A stretch of 64,000 nucleotides of DNA from an uncultured Sphingomonadaceae bacterium. Lineage in GTDB: Bacteria; Pseudomonadota; Alphaproteobacteria; Sphingomonadales; Sphingomonadaceae. Where the stretch lies: NCBI GenBank assembly GCA_947501325.1, contig CANMVC010000001.1, positions 186,001-250,000 of the forward strand, in the 5' to 3' direction. The position numbers were made by a program, and so were the translations under genes. Shown one piece after another: positions 53,614 through 62,848 of this stretch (its first letter is position 1; each line of letters begins with the position of its first letter). Below the pieces are notes generated by a model that was given only the letters and a program-made list of their open reading frames with translations, ran no database searches and was not told the DNA's origin.

Positions 53614-54858
53614 TCAACGTTGCGCCAGTTTCCGTGCAAAATGGGCTTCAATCGCGTTGGCGATACCAATGGCCACTTTGGATTGACCCGAGCGTGAGCT
53701 GAGCAATTCGACATCTTCTTTGTTGGTTAAATAGCCTGTTTCGAACAGAACTGACGGCGTATCAGGTGCTTTCAAAACCACTAACGACGCGAACCGATGA
53801 GGATTGGCGCGAAATTTTATCATGCGTTGCCCTTCGCGAATCAGCAACTTGGCAAAATCAGCAGACACATTCATCGTTTCACGCTGAGTCAGATCGATGA
53901 GGATGGATGAAACATCCTGGTTGGATCCGCCCAAATTCACGCCGTTGATGATATTTGACCGGTTTTCGCGTGCTGCCAGCTTGGCAGCTTCCCGGTCGGA
54001 GGCCACTTCAGAGAGCGTGTAAACCGTCGCGCCAGAGGCGGACTGGTTTCCGGCGGCATCGGCATGGATGGATATGAACAGATCCGCATCAAGACGCCGG
54101 GCAATGCCGTATCTTTCTTCGAGGACCAGATATTTATCAGTCTCGCGTGTCATTGCTACACGGATCCGTCCGCTGGCGATCAACTGATCCCGAACAGCTT
54201 TGGCGATGGCCAAAACGACATTCTTCTCATATTTTCCGCCATGTGGCGAAACGCTGCCAGGATCATGACCGCCATGCCCGGCGTCGATAACAACCAAAGG
54301 CCGGCTTTTATCTTTCGGGCCGCTAATCTTGGGTAGGGCAACTTTGTCCTGCGGCTTACCAAGAGGCACTTTTACGCTGTAGGATTTTTTCGGCGGTTCT
54401 GCGCGAAATTGAGCTGGAGGAAGGAATGACCTACGCCCCTTTTTCAGTACGTGTCCGCCAACAGACTGCAGACTCAGTTTCAGGCTTTTGCCGTCCGCAG
54501 AAAAACTCCCGTCGGTAATGACAGCCGGGCGATCCAGATCAAAAACTATCCGCGCCGTATTCGGATCATATTGCCCCTGACGAACCGATTTGATCATGCC
54601 CGTTGCGTGGCCACCGCGTCCGGCTTTGCCGCCCTTGATATCCACAGCAATTCGGTCCGGACCAATCAACGAAAATGTCGAGGCCCCTTCAACAAGACCG
54701 TCAAAAGATACTGTAATTTGACTATCATTGGCATCAATACGACTGACGGAGCCCGCATTTGAAGGGGTTAAAGTCAATAACGAAGAGGCTAAAAGGGCTG
54801 CGAAAGGCATGGCGGCCTTATGCAATGCGCCAGCCATATCGGTCCAGTCAAAATTCAT
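53614..54858 (-). CDS. N-acetylmuramoyl-L-alanine amidase (AmiC-type)
   Basis: 414 residues. A signal segment (FAALLASSLLTLTPSNA) precedes an AMIN domain (about 45-130) that targets the septum, then a linker and the Amidase_3 catalytic domain with VVIDAGHGGHDPGS (zinc His), a Glu in KYEKNVVLAIA and SIHADA (zinc His). It cuts the amide between MurNAc and the peptide. It precedes mrcA, the usual order in this group. Confidence 0.92.
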   Translation of the reverse strand: MNFDWTDMAGALHKAAMPFAALLASSLLTLTPSNAGSVSRIDANDSQITVSFDGLVEGASTFSLIGPDRIAVDIKGGKAGRGGHATGMIKSVRQGQYDPNTARIVFDLDRPAVITDGSFSADGKSLKLSLQSVGGHVLKKGRRSFLPPAQFRAEPPKKSYSVKVPLGKPQDKVALPKISGPKDKSRPLVVIDAGHGGHDPGSVSPHGGKYEKNVVLAIAKAVRDQLIASGRIRVAMTRETDKYLVLEERYGIARRLDADLFISIHADAAGNQSASGATVYTLSEVASDREAAKLAARENRSNIINGVNLGGSNQDVSSILIDLTQRETMNVSADFAKLLIREGQRMIKFRANPHRFASLVVLKAPDTPSVLFETGYLTNKEDVELLSSRSGQSKVAIGIANAIEAHFARKLAQR

Positions 54859-55405
54859 GTTAGCAGCATCACCCTTGGTTTTTCGCCGCCAAATGCGGTA
54901 AAAACTCCATTAAGTATGAGCTGATAAGCAGCCGTAAAATGACATGGTTAACAAGAAATTTACCATGTTTACTATTGACTTATCGCTCTTTGTAGCAAGG
55001 AAGATTGGTAGTCCGATACGGTGATAGTTTGTGTTGCTGATTTGCTATTGCGGTGCTAGCACCCCAGTTGTGTTGTTAGAAAAAACTTCGAAGCAACACG
55101 AGCTAAGCTGGATATTTATCCAGTATATACAGGTTGAAGCGACATGAGGCATGACATCTCCGGCTCCGAAACTCTTCCACAGGGAAGCGTTTCTATGGAC
55201 GGAAAGACCCTGGCTAACGGCCCGGGCCATGCATTTGTCGCAGACACATTTTTTTCAGAGACATTTAAATTTAACCGGATGACGCCGCCCGCTTCGAACA
55301 ATTGGACCTCCAATATGTCGGCAGCGCGCAAGAAGACGTCGTCCCTTTTATATTGCATGGTCCCGCCGGGAGCATTCCCGCCGCGCCATGCCAGGAGTAT
55401 ATTTA
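54859..55405. other. Long 5' region of rne
   Basis: 547 bases between divergent amidase and RNase E genes. TTGACT lies at 54975, but a matching -10 is not convincing. A hairpin with outer arms GCATGG/CCATGC and inner GGGA-gcat-TCCC (55355-55391) lies just before the rne ribosome site. A long leader is expected for autoregulated rne. No other gene supported. Confidence 0.5.
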
Positions 55406-58087
55406 ATGACAACGCGCATGTTAATCGACGCGCGCCACCAGGAAGAAACCCGAGTGGCGGTCGTAAAAGGGAACAAAATTGAAGAATTCGATTTCGAATC
55501 TTCGGAACACAAACAGCTAAAAGGCAATATTTATCTAGCAAAAGTGACGCGAGTAGAACCCTCGCTACAGGCGGCTTTTGTGGACTATGGTGGAAACCGT
55601 CACGGTTTTCTGGCCTTTAGCGAAATTCACCCTGACTATTATCAGATTCCAAAAGAAGATCGCGAACGCTTGCTCGCTGAAGAAGCCGAGCATGCTGCTG
55701 AAGAAGCCCAGTTGCGCGAACGAGAAGAAGAAGAGGGCGAAGGCCCAGCAGATGTCATAGCATCGGAAGCGACTGAGGAGCTGGATGATAGCGTAGAAGA
55801 TGTCGAAAAAGACGAGAGCGTAGACACGATTGACGTCAGCGAAGGGGAAGTACCCGCCGAAGACGCCAGCGATGATGACGACGACGGCGATGACGAAGAC
55901 GCCGGCGATGATGATTCATCCGATGAAGACGCTTCCGACGACAACGCCAAGCCCAAGGGCCGTGGCGGTCGCGGTAAAGGACGCAATCGCGGCCGTGGCG
56001 GTCGCGGTGGTAAAGGCAATATTGCCAAGGCCAGTGACCAGGCGCGCCAGAAGCGCATGGCCTTGCGCAAGCGTTACAAGATTCAGGACGTTATCCAGCG
56101 CCGTCAGGTTGTACTGGTACAGGTCGTAAAAGAAGAGCGAGGCAATAAAGGCGCTGCGCTAACCTCTTATCTGAGCCTGGCCGGACGCTATTGCGTGCTT
56201 ATGCCAAATACGTCTCATGGTGGAGGCATCAGCAGGAAAATTAACAATGCTGGCGACCGCAAGCGGTTGAAGTCCATCATTGCCGATCTGAAATTGCCCA
56301 ACACCATGGGCTGCATCGTCCGGACCGCCGGTCTGTCGCGTACCAAACCGGAAATTAAACGCGATTTTGATTATCTTGCACGCTTGTGGGATGAAGTTCG
56401 CGAGAACACCTTGGGTGCTGTTGCGCCGAAATTGATCCACAGCGATAGCGATTTGGTGAAACGCGCCATCCGCGATATTTATAACCGCGAGATTGAGGAA
56501 GTTCTGGTCGAAGGTGCAGACGGTTATGCCGCTGCCAAGAATTTCATGAAATTGCTGATGCCGAGCCACAGCCGGCGAGTCAAAAGCTATGCCGACCCCG
56601 TCTCGCTGTTCCAACGCTATGGCGTCGAGGATCAGCTCTCGGCTATGTACCAGCCGGAAGTGCAACTGAAGTCGGGGGGCTATCTTGTCATCAATCCAAC
56701 CGAAGCGCTGGTATCCATCGACATTAACTCCGGCCGCTCCACTCGCGAACACGGGATTGAAGCAACGGCGGTTAAGACCAATCTGGAAGCGGCGGCAGAA
56801 ATTGCCCGTCAGTTGCGTCTGCGCGATATGGCAGGGTTGGTGGTTATCGATTTCATCGACATGGACCGTCACGGCAATATCCGCAAAGTCGAACGGGCGA
56901 TGCGCGATGCGCTGAAGAATGATCGCGCGCGTATTCAGGTTGGCCGGATTTCCAGCTTTGGACTGCTTGAAATGAGCCGCCAGCGTTTACGGACAGGTGT
57001 TCTTGAAGCATCGACCAAAGTGTGCCCGCATTGCGAAGGTACCGGGCTGGTTCGCACCGCCTCGTCTTCTGCGCTCTCCGCGCTACGGTTGCTTGAAGAA
57101 GAAGCGGCCAAAGGCAAGGCCAGCAAAATCACGCTTACCGCCAGCCAGGAAGCAACCATCTATGTGTTGAACAGCAAGCGACATGAAATTGATGACATCG
57201 AAAAGCGTTATGGCGTTTCGATTGAAATCACGCCTGACGGTGAAATTGAAGGCGCTCGAATGGAAGTCAAAGGTTCCGGCGGACCTCCTAAAAATGCACC
57301 CAAATTCGAACCGATCATCGACGAAGATGATGATGATGATGATCACGATATTGTTGAAGCGACCGAACAAGATGAGGAAACGGAAGAACGCCCTCGCAAG
57401 CGTCGGCGGCGGCGCGGACGTCGTGGTCGTGGAACCGATCGCAACAGCGAAGGCAATGGCGCTGCGGATGACGGCGATAACCGCAATTCGGATAGTCAGC
57501 CAACGGCTGAAGCGAAAGCGGAAACCGCAGAGGAAGGCGGCGACGAAGGCGACAAACCAAAGCCACGCCGCTCTCGTGGTGGACGTAACCGCAAGCCAGC
57601 TGATGATGCGGTGGCATCGGCAGAAGGCACAGAAGCACCAGCGGCAGAAGCCAGTGCTGATGGCGCTGCCGAACCGGCTGAGAAGCCAAAAAGAGCCAGT
57701 CGCTCACGCAAGAAAGCCGAGGCACCCGCCGCTGCATCAGAGGATGCACCAGCAGCCAACAGTTCCGACGCGCAAGATGTCGAGGACAAGCCTAAACGCC
57801 GACGCGCCCCGCGCAAGGCCAAAGCGGCTTCAGACGCTTCCACTAAAACAGCAGACGACAAGAAAGCTGAAAAGCCGGTAGCCAAGAAGGCTCCACGGTC
57901 GAGAGCGAAGAAAACGGATGCCAATGGCGCTGAAGCGGCCGAGAAAGCAGCCGCAAAATCGGCTGCTAAAAAGCCGGCCGCGAAAAAATCCGCTGCAAAG
58001 AAAACCGATGATGATGCTGCAAAGACAAGCACAACCGAGAAAACCGATCCACCGCGCGGTGGATGGTGGCAGCGGACCTTCGGCTAA
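55406..58087 (+). CDS. rne: Ribonuclease E/G family protein
   Basis: The core endonuclease of mRNA decay. 893 residues starting MTTRMLIDARHQEETRVAVV. The S1 domain (about 37-85 and continuing after 225) is split by an acidic then RG-rich insert at about 88-220 containing a run of Asp/Glu. The catalytic part has YLVINPTEALVSIDINSGRST and the Zn-link CPHCEGTG. The C-terminal 270 or so residues are Lys/Ala/Arg-rich and disordered with Asp/Glu patches; they would scaffold PNPase and helicase. ATG 55406 with GGAG nine bases upstream. Confidence 0.95.
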   Translation: MTTRMLIDARHQEETRVAVVKGNKIEEFDFESSEHKQLKGNIYLAKVTRVEPSLQAAFVDYGGNRHGFLAFSEIHPDYYQIPKEDRERLLAEEAEHAAEEAQLREREEEEGEGPADVIASEATEELDDSVEDVEKDESVDTIDVSEGEVPAEDASDDDDDGDDEDAGDDDSSDEDASDDNAKPKGRGGRGKGRNRGRGGRGGKGNIAKASDQARQKRMALRKRYKIQDVIQRRQVVLVQVVKEERGNKGAALTSYLSLAGRYCVLMPNTSHGGGISRKINNAGDRKRLKSIIADLKLPNTMGCIVRTAGLSRTKPEIKRDFDYLARLWDEVRENTLGAVAPKLIHSDSDLVKRAIRDIYNREIEEVLVEGADGYAAAKNFMKLLMPSHSRRVKSYADPVSLFQRYGVEDQLSAMYQPEVQLKSGGYLVINPTEALVSIDINSGRSTREHGIEATAVKTNLEAAAEIARQLRLRDMAGLVVIDFIDMDRHGNIRKVERAMRDALKNDRARIQVGRISSFGLLEMSRQRLRTGVLEASTKVCPHCEGTGLVRTASSSALSALRLLEEEAAKGKASKITLTASQEATIYVLNSKRHEIDDIEKRYGVSIEITPDGEIEGARMEVKGSGGPPKNAPKFEPIIDEDDDDDDHDIVEATEQDEETEERPRKRRRRRGRRGRGTDRNSEGNGAADDGDNRNSDSQPTAEAKAETAEEGGDEGDKPKPRRSRGGRNRKPADDAVASAEGTEAPAAEASADGAAEPAEKPKRASRSRKKAEAPAAASEDAPAANSSDAQDVEDKPKRRRAPRKAKAASDASTKTADDKKAEKPVAKKAPRSRAKKTDANGAEAAEKAAAKSAAKKPAAKKSAAKKTDDDAAKTSTTEKTDPPRGGWWQRTFG

Positions 58088-58097
58088 GGAAAACATC

Positions 58098-58123
58098 TGG
58101 GCCCTTGCACTTGCAAGGGCCCA
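58098..58123 (+). terminator. Hairpin after rne
   Basis: TGGGCCCTTGC and GCAAGGGCCCA form a perfect 11-pair stem with a four-base loop, ten bases after the stop. Only TTT follows, so strength is moderate. Confidence 0.75.
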
Positions 58124-58259
58124 TTTCACGCCGGCAACACTATGGAAATTCAGCAGATAGATATCTGCTCATGCGGGAATAGATAGATTTCATCGCAGGT
58201 TAAGCCTTTTGATGCTATGAAGAAGCGCTATTTGCTAGAGCTTCATCCAGAGGAATTTC

Positions 58260-59663
58260 ATGTCATTGCCGAATGATACCAAGCACCGGTCTTTTGCTCG
58301 TTTCTCGCTGGCTCGCATCGGACAGTTGATCACTGCCCTATTGGCAATAATTGCGGTTACGGTTCAACCGGTTGCTGCCCAATCCATCCTTCGTGACGCA
58401 GAAACTGAAGCTTTGTTCAGCGACATGGTTGCACCTTTGGTTGCGGTTTCGGAACTCGATGCGAAAGATGTTGAGGTGATCCTCATCAACAGCAGCCAGA
58501 TCAACGCCTTTGTTGCGGGTGGTCAACGCATGTTTTTCTATTCCGGAACCATTGCCGCAGCCGATACGGCGGTCGAAATTCAAGGCATTATGGCCCATGA
58601 GTTGGGCCATATTACCGGTGGTCATATCATCCGCTTTGATGAAGGCATTAAAACCGCCACCGGCATTACGATCCTCAGCCTGATTTTGGGCGCAGCAGCC
58701 ATTGCCGCGGGCGCGGGCGACGCTGGTGCAGGCATTTTGGCTGCCGGCCAGCAAGCGGCAACGGGCAAGTTTCTTGCCTTCAGCCGGGTGCAAGAGCGCA
58801 GCGCCGATTCAGCCGGCGCACGCTATCTTTCCGCCGCCGGAATTACTGGCAAAGGCTCGATTGATTTCTTCAAGAAATTGCAAAATTACGAGTTCCGGCT
58901 CGGTATTCCGCAAGAAGACAGCTATGGCCGCACCCACCCGTTATCCGGGGAACGTGTCAGCCTGCTCCGCGATGTTTATCAGGCAGATCCGGCATGGGAC
59001 ACGCCACCTGATCCCGAAATCGAAGCAAGATTTCAGCGCGTGAAGGCCAAATTGCTGGGCTTTACCAACGAACCGACAACGACGCTTCGGAAATTTCCCG
59101 AAAGTGATCAAAGCATCCCGGCACGTTATGCCCGGGCTTACGCTTGGCATAAAAGTGCATATCCCGACCGCGCCCTGATGGAGGTCAATAATCTGCTCAA
59201 AGACGCGCCGAATGACCCCTATTTTCTGGAGCTTCACGGGCAGATATTGCTTGAGTCCGGCAGACCCGAAGAAGCACTCGCCTCTTTGCGTAAAGCCGTA
59301 CAGCTGACCAATAATCAACCGCTTATCGCCAGTCTGTTTGGCCATGCGCTGATCGCGACGGAAGATGAAAGCCATTTTGCAGAAGCGCAGCGGGTATTGA
59401 AAGCCGCGGTGGTCAAAGATAACCGCAATCCTTTCGCTTGGTATCAACTCGGCGTGGTCTATTCACAGCAGGGCGACACGGCGCGTGCGCAATTGGCAAC
59501 CGCGGAAAGTGCTTTGCTGCAGCGTAATTACAGCAGTGCAATCCGCAGCTCACAAATCGCCATGTCCGGTATCAAGGAAAATACACCAGAATGGATCCGG
59601 GCACAGGATATCTCGTTGATCGCGAAGAATGAATTTGAACGGTCCGACCAGCGTCGCCGCTAA
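58260..59663 (+). CDS. M48 family metalloprotease (BepA/YfgC-like)
   Basis: 467 residues: signal peptide to about 40 (VTVQPVAAQ), protease domain with zinc motif HELGH at 113-117 and a downstream Glu in RVQERSADSAG, and an alpha-helical TPR region from about 285 to 440 (EEALASLRKAVQLTNN; YQLGVVYSQQGDTARA). Architecture is that of BepA, a periplasmic chaperone/protease for outer membrane proteins such as LptD. AGAGGA precedes the ATG. Confidence 0.92.
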   Translation: MSLPNDTKHRSFARFSLARIGQLITALLAIIAVTVQPVAAQSILRDAETEALFSDMVAPLVAVSELDAKDVEVILINSSQINAFVAGGQRMFFYSGTIAAADTAVEIQGIMAHELGHITGGHIIRFDEGIKTATGITILSLILGAAAIAAGAGDAGAGILAAGQQAATGKFLAFSRVQERSADSAGARYLSAAGITGKGSIDFFKKLQNYEFRLGIPQEDSYGRTHPLSGERVSLLRDVYQADPAWDTPPDPEIEARFQRVKAKLLGFTNEPTTTLRKFPESDQSIPARYARAYAWHKSAYPDRALMEVNNLLKDAPNDPYFLELHGQILLESGRPEEALASLRKAVQLTNNQPLIASLFGHALIATEDESHFAEAQRVLKAAVVKDNRNPFAWYQLGVVYSQQGDTARAQLATAESALLQRNYSSAIRSSQIAMSGIKENTPEWIRAQDISLIAKNEFERSDQRRR

Positions 59664-59760
59664 AATCCCGTCACAGCAATTTCAAATTTCATCTGTAACA
59701 ATTGTGGACAAGCGGGCGAAGCTCCGACAAGGAAGCTTTGTCCTGAGGGAATAGTAGAAC

Positions 59761-60540
59761 GTGGAAAATAATAGAAAGTGGATGATTATGGCAGGTGGCG
59801 TTTTAGCCATAGCAGCGGCAGCGACCGTCTGGTTCATGCAGACAGGCACCGCGTCGTCAAGTGAGGACGCTGCAAAAGCAGCATTGGCAGCTGGTATTGA
59901 CAGCAAGGAACAAGCCGCCATCGAAGCCATTGTCCGCGACTATATTTTAAAAAACCCTGAAATCATTCCTGAAGCGGTCGAGATATTGCAGACCCGGCAA
60001 AAAGCCGCTGCGATCGATGAAATTCGCAAGGATATCGAAGCCCCCTTCGCCGGCACAGCGTTTGCCGGCAATCCCAATGGCGATGTTATCGTCGTCGAAT
60101 ATTCTGATTTTGCTTGCCCCTATTGCAAGCAGACGACCGCCGATATTGCCCGGGTCCTAAAAGAAGACAAGAATATCAAAGTGGTCTTCCGCGAGCTTCC
60201 TATATTGAGCGAAGCCAGCAATGACGCAGCCCTAATGGCTCTGGCCGCCGCCAAGCAGGGTAAATATTTTGCCTTTCACAAGACCATGTTTGCAACAGGC
60301 CGACCCACCCCATCAACAATTGCGAGCGCGGCGAAAGAGGTAGGCCTCGACATGGAAGCTGCCCGCAAATTTATCGCGACACCAGAAGCCCAGCAGGAAG
60401 TGCAACGCAATATTGAAGTTGCCCGCAAGTTGCAGTTTACCGGCACACCCGCCTTTGTTGTTGGCAATCAGACAGAGGTTGGCGCGGTTGGTTATGATGG
60501 CTTGAAAGCCATGATCGCCAAGGCGCGTGGATCGAAATAG
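59761..60540 (+). CDS. DsbA-like thioredoxin-fold protein
   Basis: 259 residues: a signal-anchor (MIMAGGVLAIAAAATVWF), a helical N-terminal segment, then the thioredoxin fold with CPYC at 119-122 and cis-Pro in FTGTPAFVVG. This is the thiol oxidase/isomerase layout of the DsbA/ScsC/Com1 group. GTG at 59761 is the start used; ribosome site is weak. It follows the M48 gene by 97 bases; both act in envelope protein folding. Confidence 0.88.
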   Translation: MENNRKWMIMAGGVLAIAAAATVWFMQTGTASSSEDAAKAALAAGIDSKEQAAIEAIVRDYILKNPEIIPEAVEILQTRQKAAAIDEIRKDIEAPFAGTAFAGNPNGDVIVVEYSDFACPYCKQTTADIARVLKEDKNIKVVFRELPILSEASNDAALMALAAAKQGKYFAFHKTMFATGRPTPSTIASAAKEVGLDMEAARKFIATPEAQQEVQRNIEVARKLQFTGTPAFVVGNQTEVGAVGYDGLKAMIAKARGSK

Positions 60541-60759
60541 GCTTATCCTCGCTTACGCTCAGTAATCATACTCTCGCCTGCGCCTTTCCTACAGCTGTGG
60601 TTTTGTGATAAAATCCACGCAGCTCTTTCTCAGATTTGAATATCAATTCCATACGCAAACCTGCCGCGCGACACGGTGAGACTTGTGTGAACTTTGAAAA
60701 AATTGTTCAGGAAAAAATGGCCCAAAGGACAGTGTAAATATTGTCAACTTCGTTAGAAA

Positions 60760-61434
60760 TTAAGCGTTTTCTGACCGGCCCTTAAACCCTTGCGCCACGA
60801 CATACCATTCGGAAGACCCCTTGCGGCTGGCAGGCGGTTTGGCATGCTTCACCGTCTTGAAATGCTTTTTGAGCAAGGTCAGCAATTCATTGTCCGTTCC
60901 GCCCGCTAAAACCTTGGCAACGAACGTGCCGCCCTCTTGCAAATTCTCCACTGCAAAATAGGCGCCAGCCTCGACCAATCCCATCGTCCGCAAGTGATCG
61001 GTTTGCTGGTGCCCAACTGTGTTGGCCGCCATATCGGATAATACAAGATCTGGAGCACCGCCCAGCGCATCAATCAGCTTATCGGGCGCGCTATCATCCA
61101 TGAAATCCATTTCGAAAATCGTGACGCCTTCAATAGCATCTACCGGTAACAGGTCGATACCGACAATTTTGGCTTTTGGGACAAATTTGCGAATGACTTG
61201 CGCCCAACCTCCCGGCGCGATTCCCAGATCGACCACAGCACTGGCCTTGCGGACAAATTTGAACCGCTCGTCCAGTTCCAAAATCTTATACGCCGCACGT
61301 GACCGATAGCCGTCTGCTTTCGCCTGTTTGACATAGGGATCATTAAGTTGTCGCTCCAACCAGCGCGTAGAGCCGATTTTACGCCCTTTGGCGGTCTTTA
61401 CCCGCTCTCTTTGTCCTGATCTGCCTCTACTCAC
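60760..61434 (-). CDS. rlmE: 23S rRNA (uridine-2552-2'-O)-methyltransferase RlmE
   Basis: The FtsJ-type enzyme methylates U2552 of 23S rRNA. 224 residues; YRSRAAYKILELDERF has the first catalytic Lys, VDLGIAPGGWAQVI is the SAM motif, LSDMAANTVGH has the catalytic Asp, and GGTFVAKVLAGG the second Lys. GTG at 61434 has AGGAAG upstream. It follows the Ppx/GppA gene by 13 bases on the same strand. Confidence 0.95.
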   Translation of the reverse strand: MSRGRSGQRERVKTAKGRKIGSTRWLERQLNDPYVKQAKADGYRSRAAYKILELDERFKFVRKASAVVDLGIAPGGWAQVIRKFVPKAKIVGIDLLPVDAIEGVTIFEMDFMDDSAPDKLIDALGGAPDLVLSDMAANTVGHQQTDHLRTMGLVEAGAYFAVENLQEGGTFVAKVLAGGTDNELLTLLKKHFKTVKHAKPPASRKGSSEWYVVAQGFKGRSENA

Positions 61435-61447
61435 GTCCGCTTCCTAT

Positions 61448-62560
61448 TCATGACTGTGGCCTTCGTTCGTTCGAGGACATTAGCGACCGTAAAATGCCTT
61501 CCCTGATCCCGCGATCAGCAACACCAACCCGGCTGGCGGGCCAAATGTCGAGAATGGAATCCAGTATAGCGCAGCCACCCACTACCAAATCAGCCCGCTC
61601 TTTACCGATGCAGGGTATCGCCGCGCGCTCGTCTGGCGAACAAGCGGCCAGCATCGCGCTAATATCTCTCATCGACTCCGCCGGCACGATCAGCCCATCA
61701 ATGACTTTGCGATCATAATGTGGCAGTTTGAGATGCAAGCTTGCCAGTGTCGTCACCGTACCGCTGGTTCCTAGTAACCGAAAATCGCTATTGTCAGATT
61801 GGGGTAATCGACTGGCAAATTCTGCGAAGCTCTCCGTTACCCGCGCCCGCATGTTCAAAAATGCTTGTTCGCGGGCCTTTGCATCATCGCCATCAAATTT
61901 CTCGCTCTCGGTCAGCGAGACCACTCCCCAGGGAGCGCTCAACCAATCGATAATTTCTGGCGCCGCCCCGGACGTGTCGACCAATACCAACTCCGTCGAG
62001 CCGCCGCCAATATCGAATATCAGCGCAGGCCCTTCCCCGGGTTCCAACAAAATCTGGCAGCCCAACACAGCCAGCCGCGCCTCTTCCTCAGCCGTAATAA
62101 TATCCAGCGCAATGCCGGTTTCCTGGCGCACGCGGTCTATAAACTTGTCACCGTTGCTGGCCCGGCGGCAGGCCTCCGTCGCCACGGACCGTGCCAGCGT
62201 AACATTGCGGCGTTTCAATTTATCTGCGCAGATGGACAATGCCGCCACTGCCCGGTCCATGGCCCGATTGCTGATCCGCCCGGTTTCGACCAAGCCCTCG
62301 CCCAAGCGCACGACACGGGAGAAAGCGTCCGTAACGATGAAACCATCGGACGAAGGTTTTGCCACCAATAACCGGCAATTATTCGTACCTAAATCAATCG
62401 CCGCATAGGACCGCAGCTTTGGCCAGCGGGCACCGTTTTTATGGGAAGGAGACGTATTTCGACTCCCGTTCTTATGTGTCGCCGCATTTTTTGGACGGGC
62501 CATCCTAACGGATTTTCCGCCGTCCTGTTCTTGCGGCGATGGGGATGCTTCATCCGCCAT
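61448..62560 (-). CDS. Ppx/GppA phosphatase family protein
   Basis: 370 residues. After a basic, Ser/Asn-rich N-terminal 50, the phosphate-binding loop YAAIDLGTNNCRLLV appears, then FDIGGGSTELVLVD and LGTSGTVTTLASLHL. The family removes terminal phosphates from polyphosphate or pppGpp. The gene is upstream of rlmE, a common pairing in alphaproteobacteria. Short (about 370) versus Ppx (about 510), so it lacks the C-terminal HD-like domain. Confidence 0.92.
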   Translation of the reverse strand: MADEASPSPQEQDGGKSVRMARPKNAATHKNGSRNTSPSHKNGARWPKLRSYAAIDLGTNNCRLLVAKPSSDGFIVTDAFSRVVRLGEGLVETGRISNRAMDRAVAALSICADKLKRRNVTLARSVATEACRRASNGDKFIDRVRQETGIALDIITAEEEARLAVLGCQILLEPGEGPALIFDIGGGSTELVLVDTSGAAPEIIDWLSAPWGVVSLTESEKFDGDDAKAREQAFLNMRARVTESFAEFASRLPQSDNSDFRLLGTSGTVTTLASLHLKLPHYDRKVIDGLIVPAESMRDISAMLAACSPDERAAIPCIGKERADLVVGGCAILDSILDIWPASRVGVADRGIREGILRSLMSSNERRPQS

Positions 62561-62729
62561 GACCGTTACTCTTATATTCTCCGGATCGGATAATACCGCC
62601 GGTACTTGCCAGCAGAGATAACCGTAGCCCGGCCGATGTGCAAGGGTTTAGCGACAATCTACCACTTGTAGCAGCCTTGGGAAAAGTCTTGACCAACAAC
62701 GGGCCGCAGCTTATTGCGCCCTCCGGCAC

Positions 62730-62803
62730 TCCCCTGTCGTATAATGGTAATACCACGGACTCTGACTCCGTTAATTGAGGTTCGAATCCTCACGGGGGAT
62801 CCA
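62730..62803 (+). tRNA. tRNA-Gln(CUG)
   Basis: Acceptor TCCCCTG pairs with CGGGGGA (one G-U). The anticodon stem ACGGA/TCCGT encloses CTCTGAC, anticodon CTG. The T arm is GAGG-TTCGAAT-CCTC. The CCA end is encoded (to 62803). Single tRNA, no cluster. Confidence 0.9.
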
Positions 62804-62848
62804 AATGCGGGGGTTCATGGTGGGCACAAACACACTGGTTCTGGCGTA

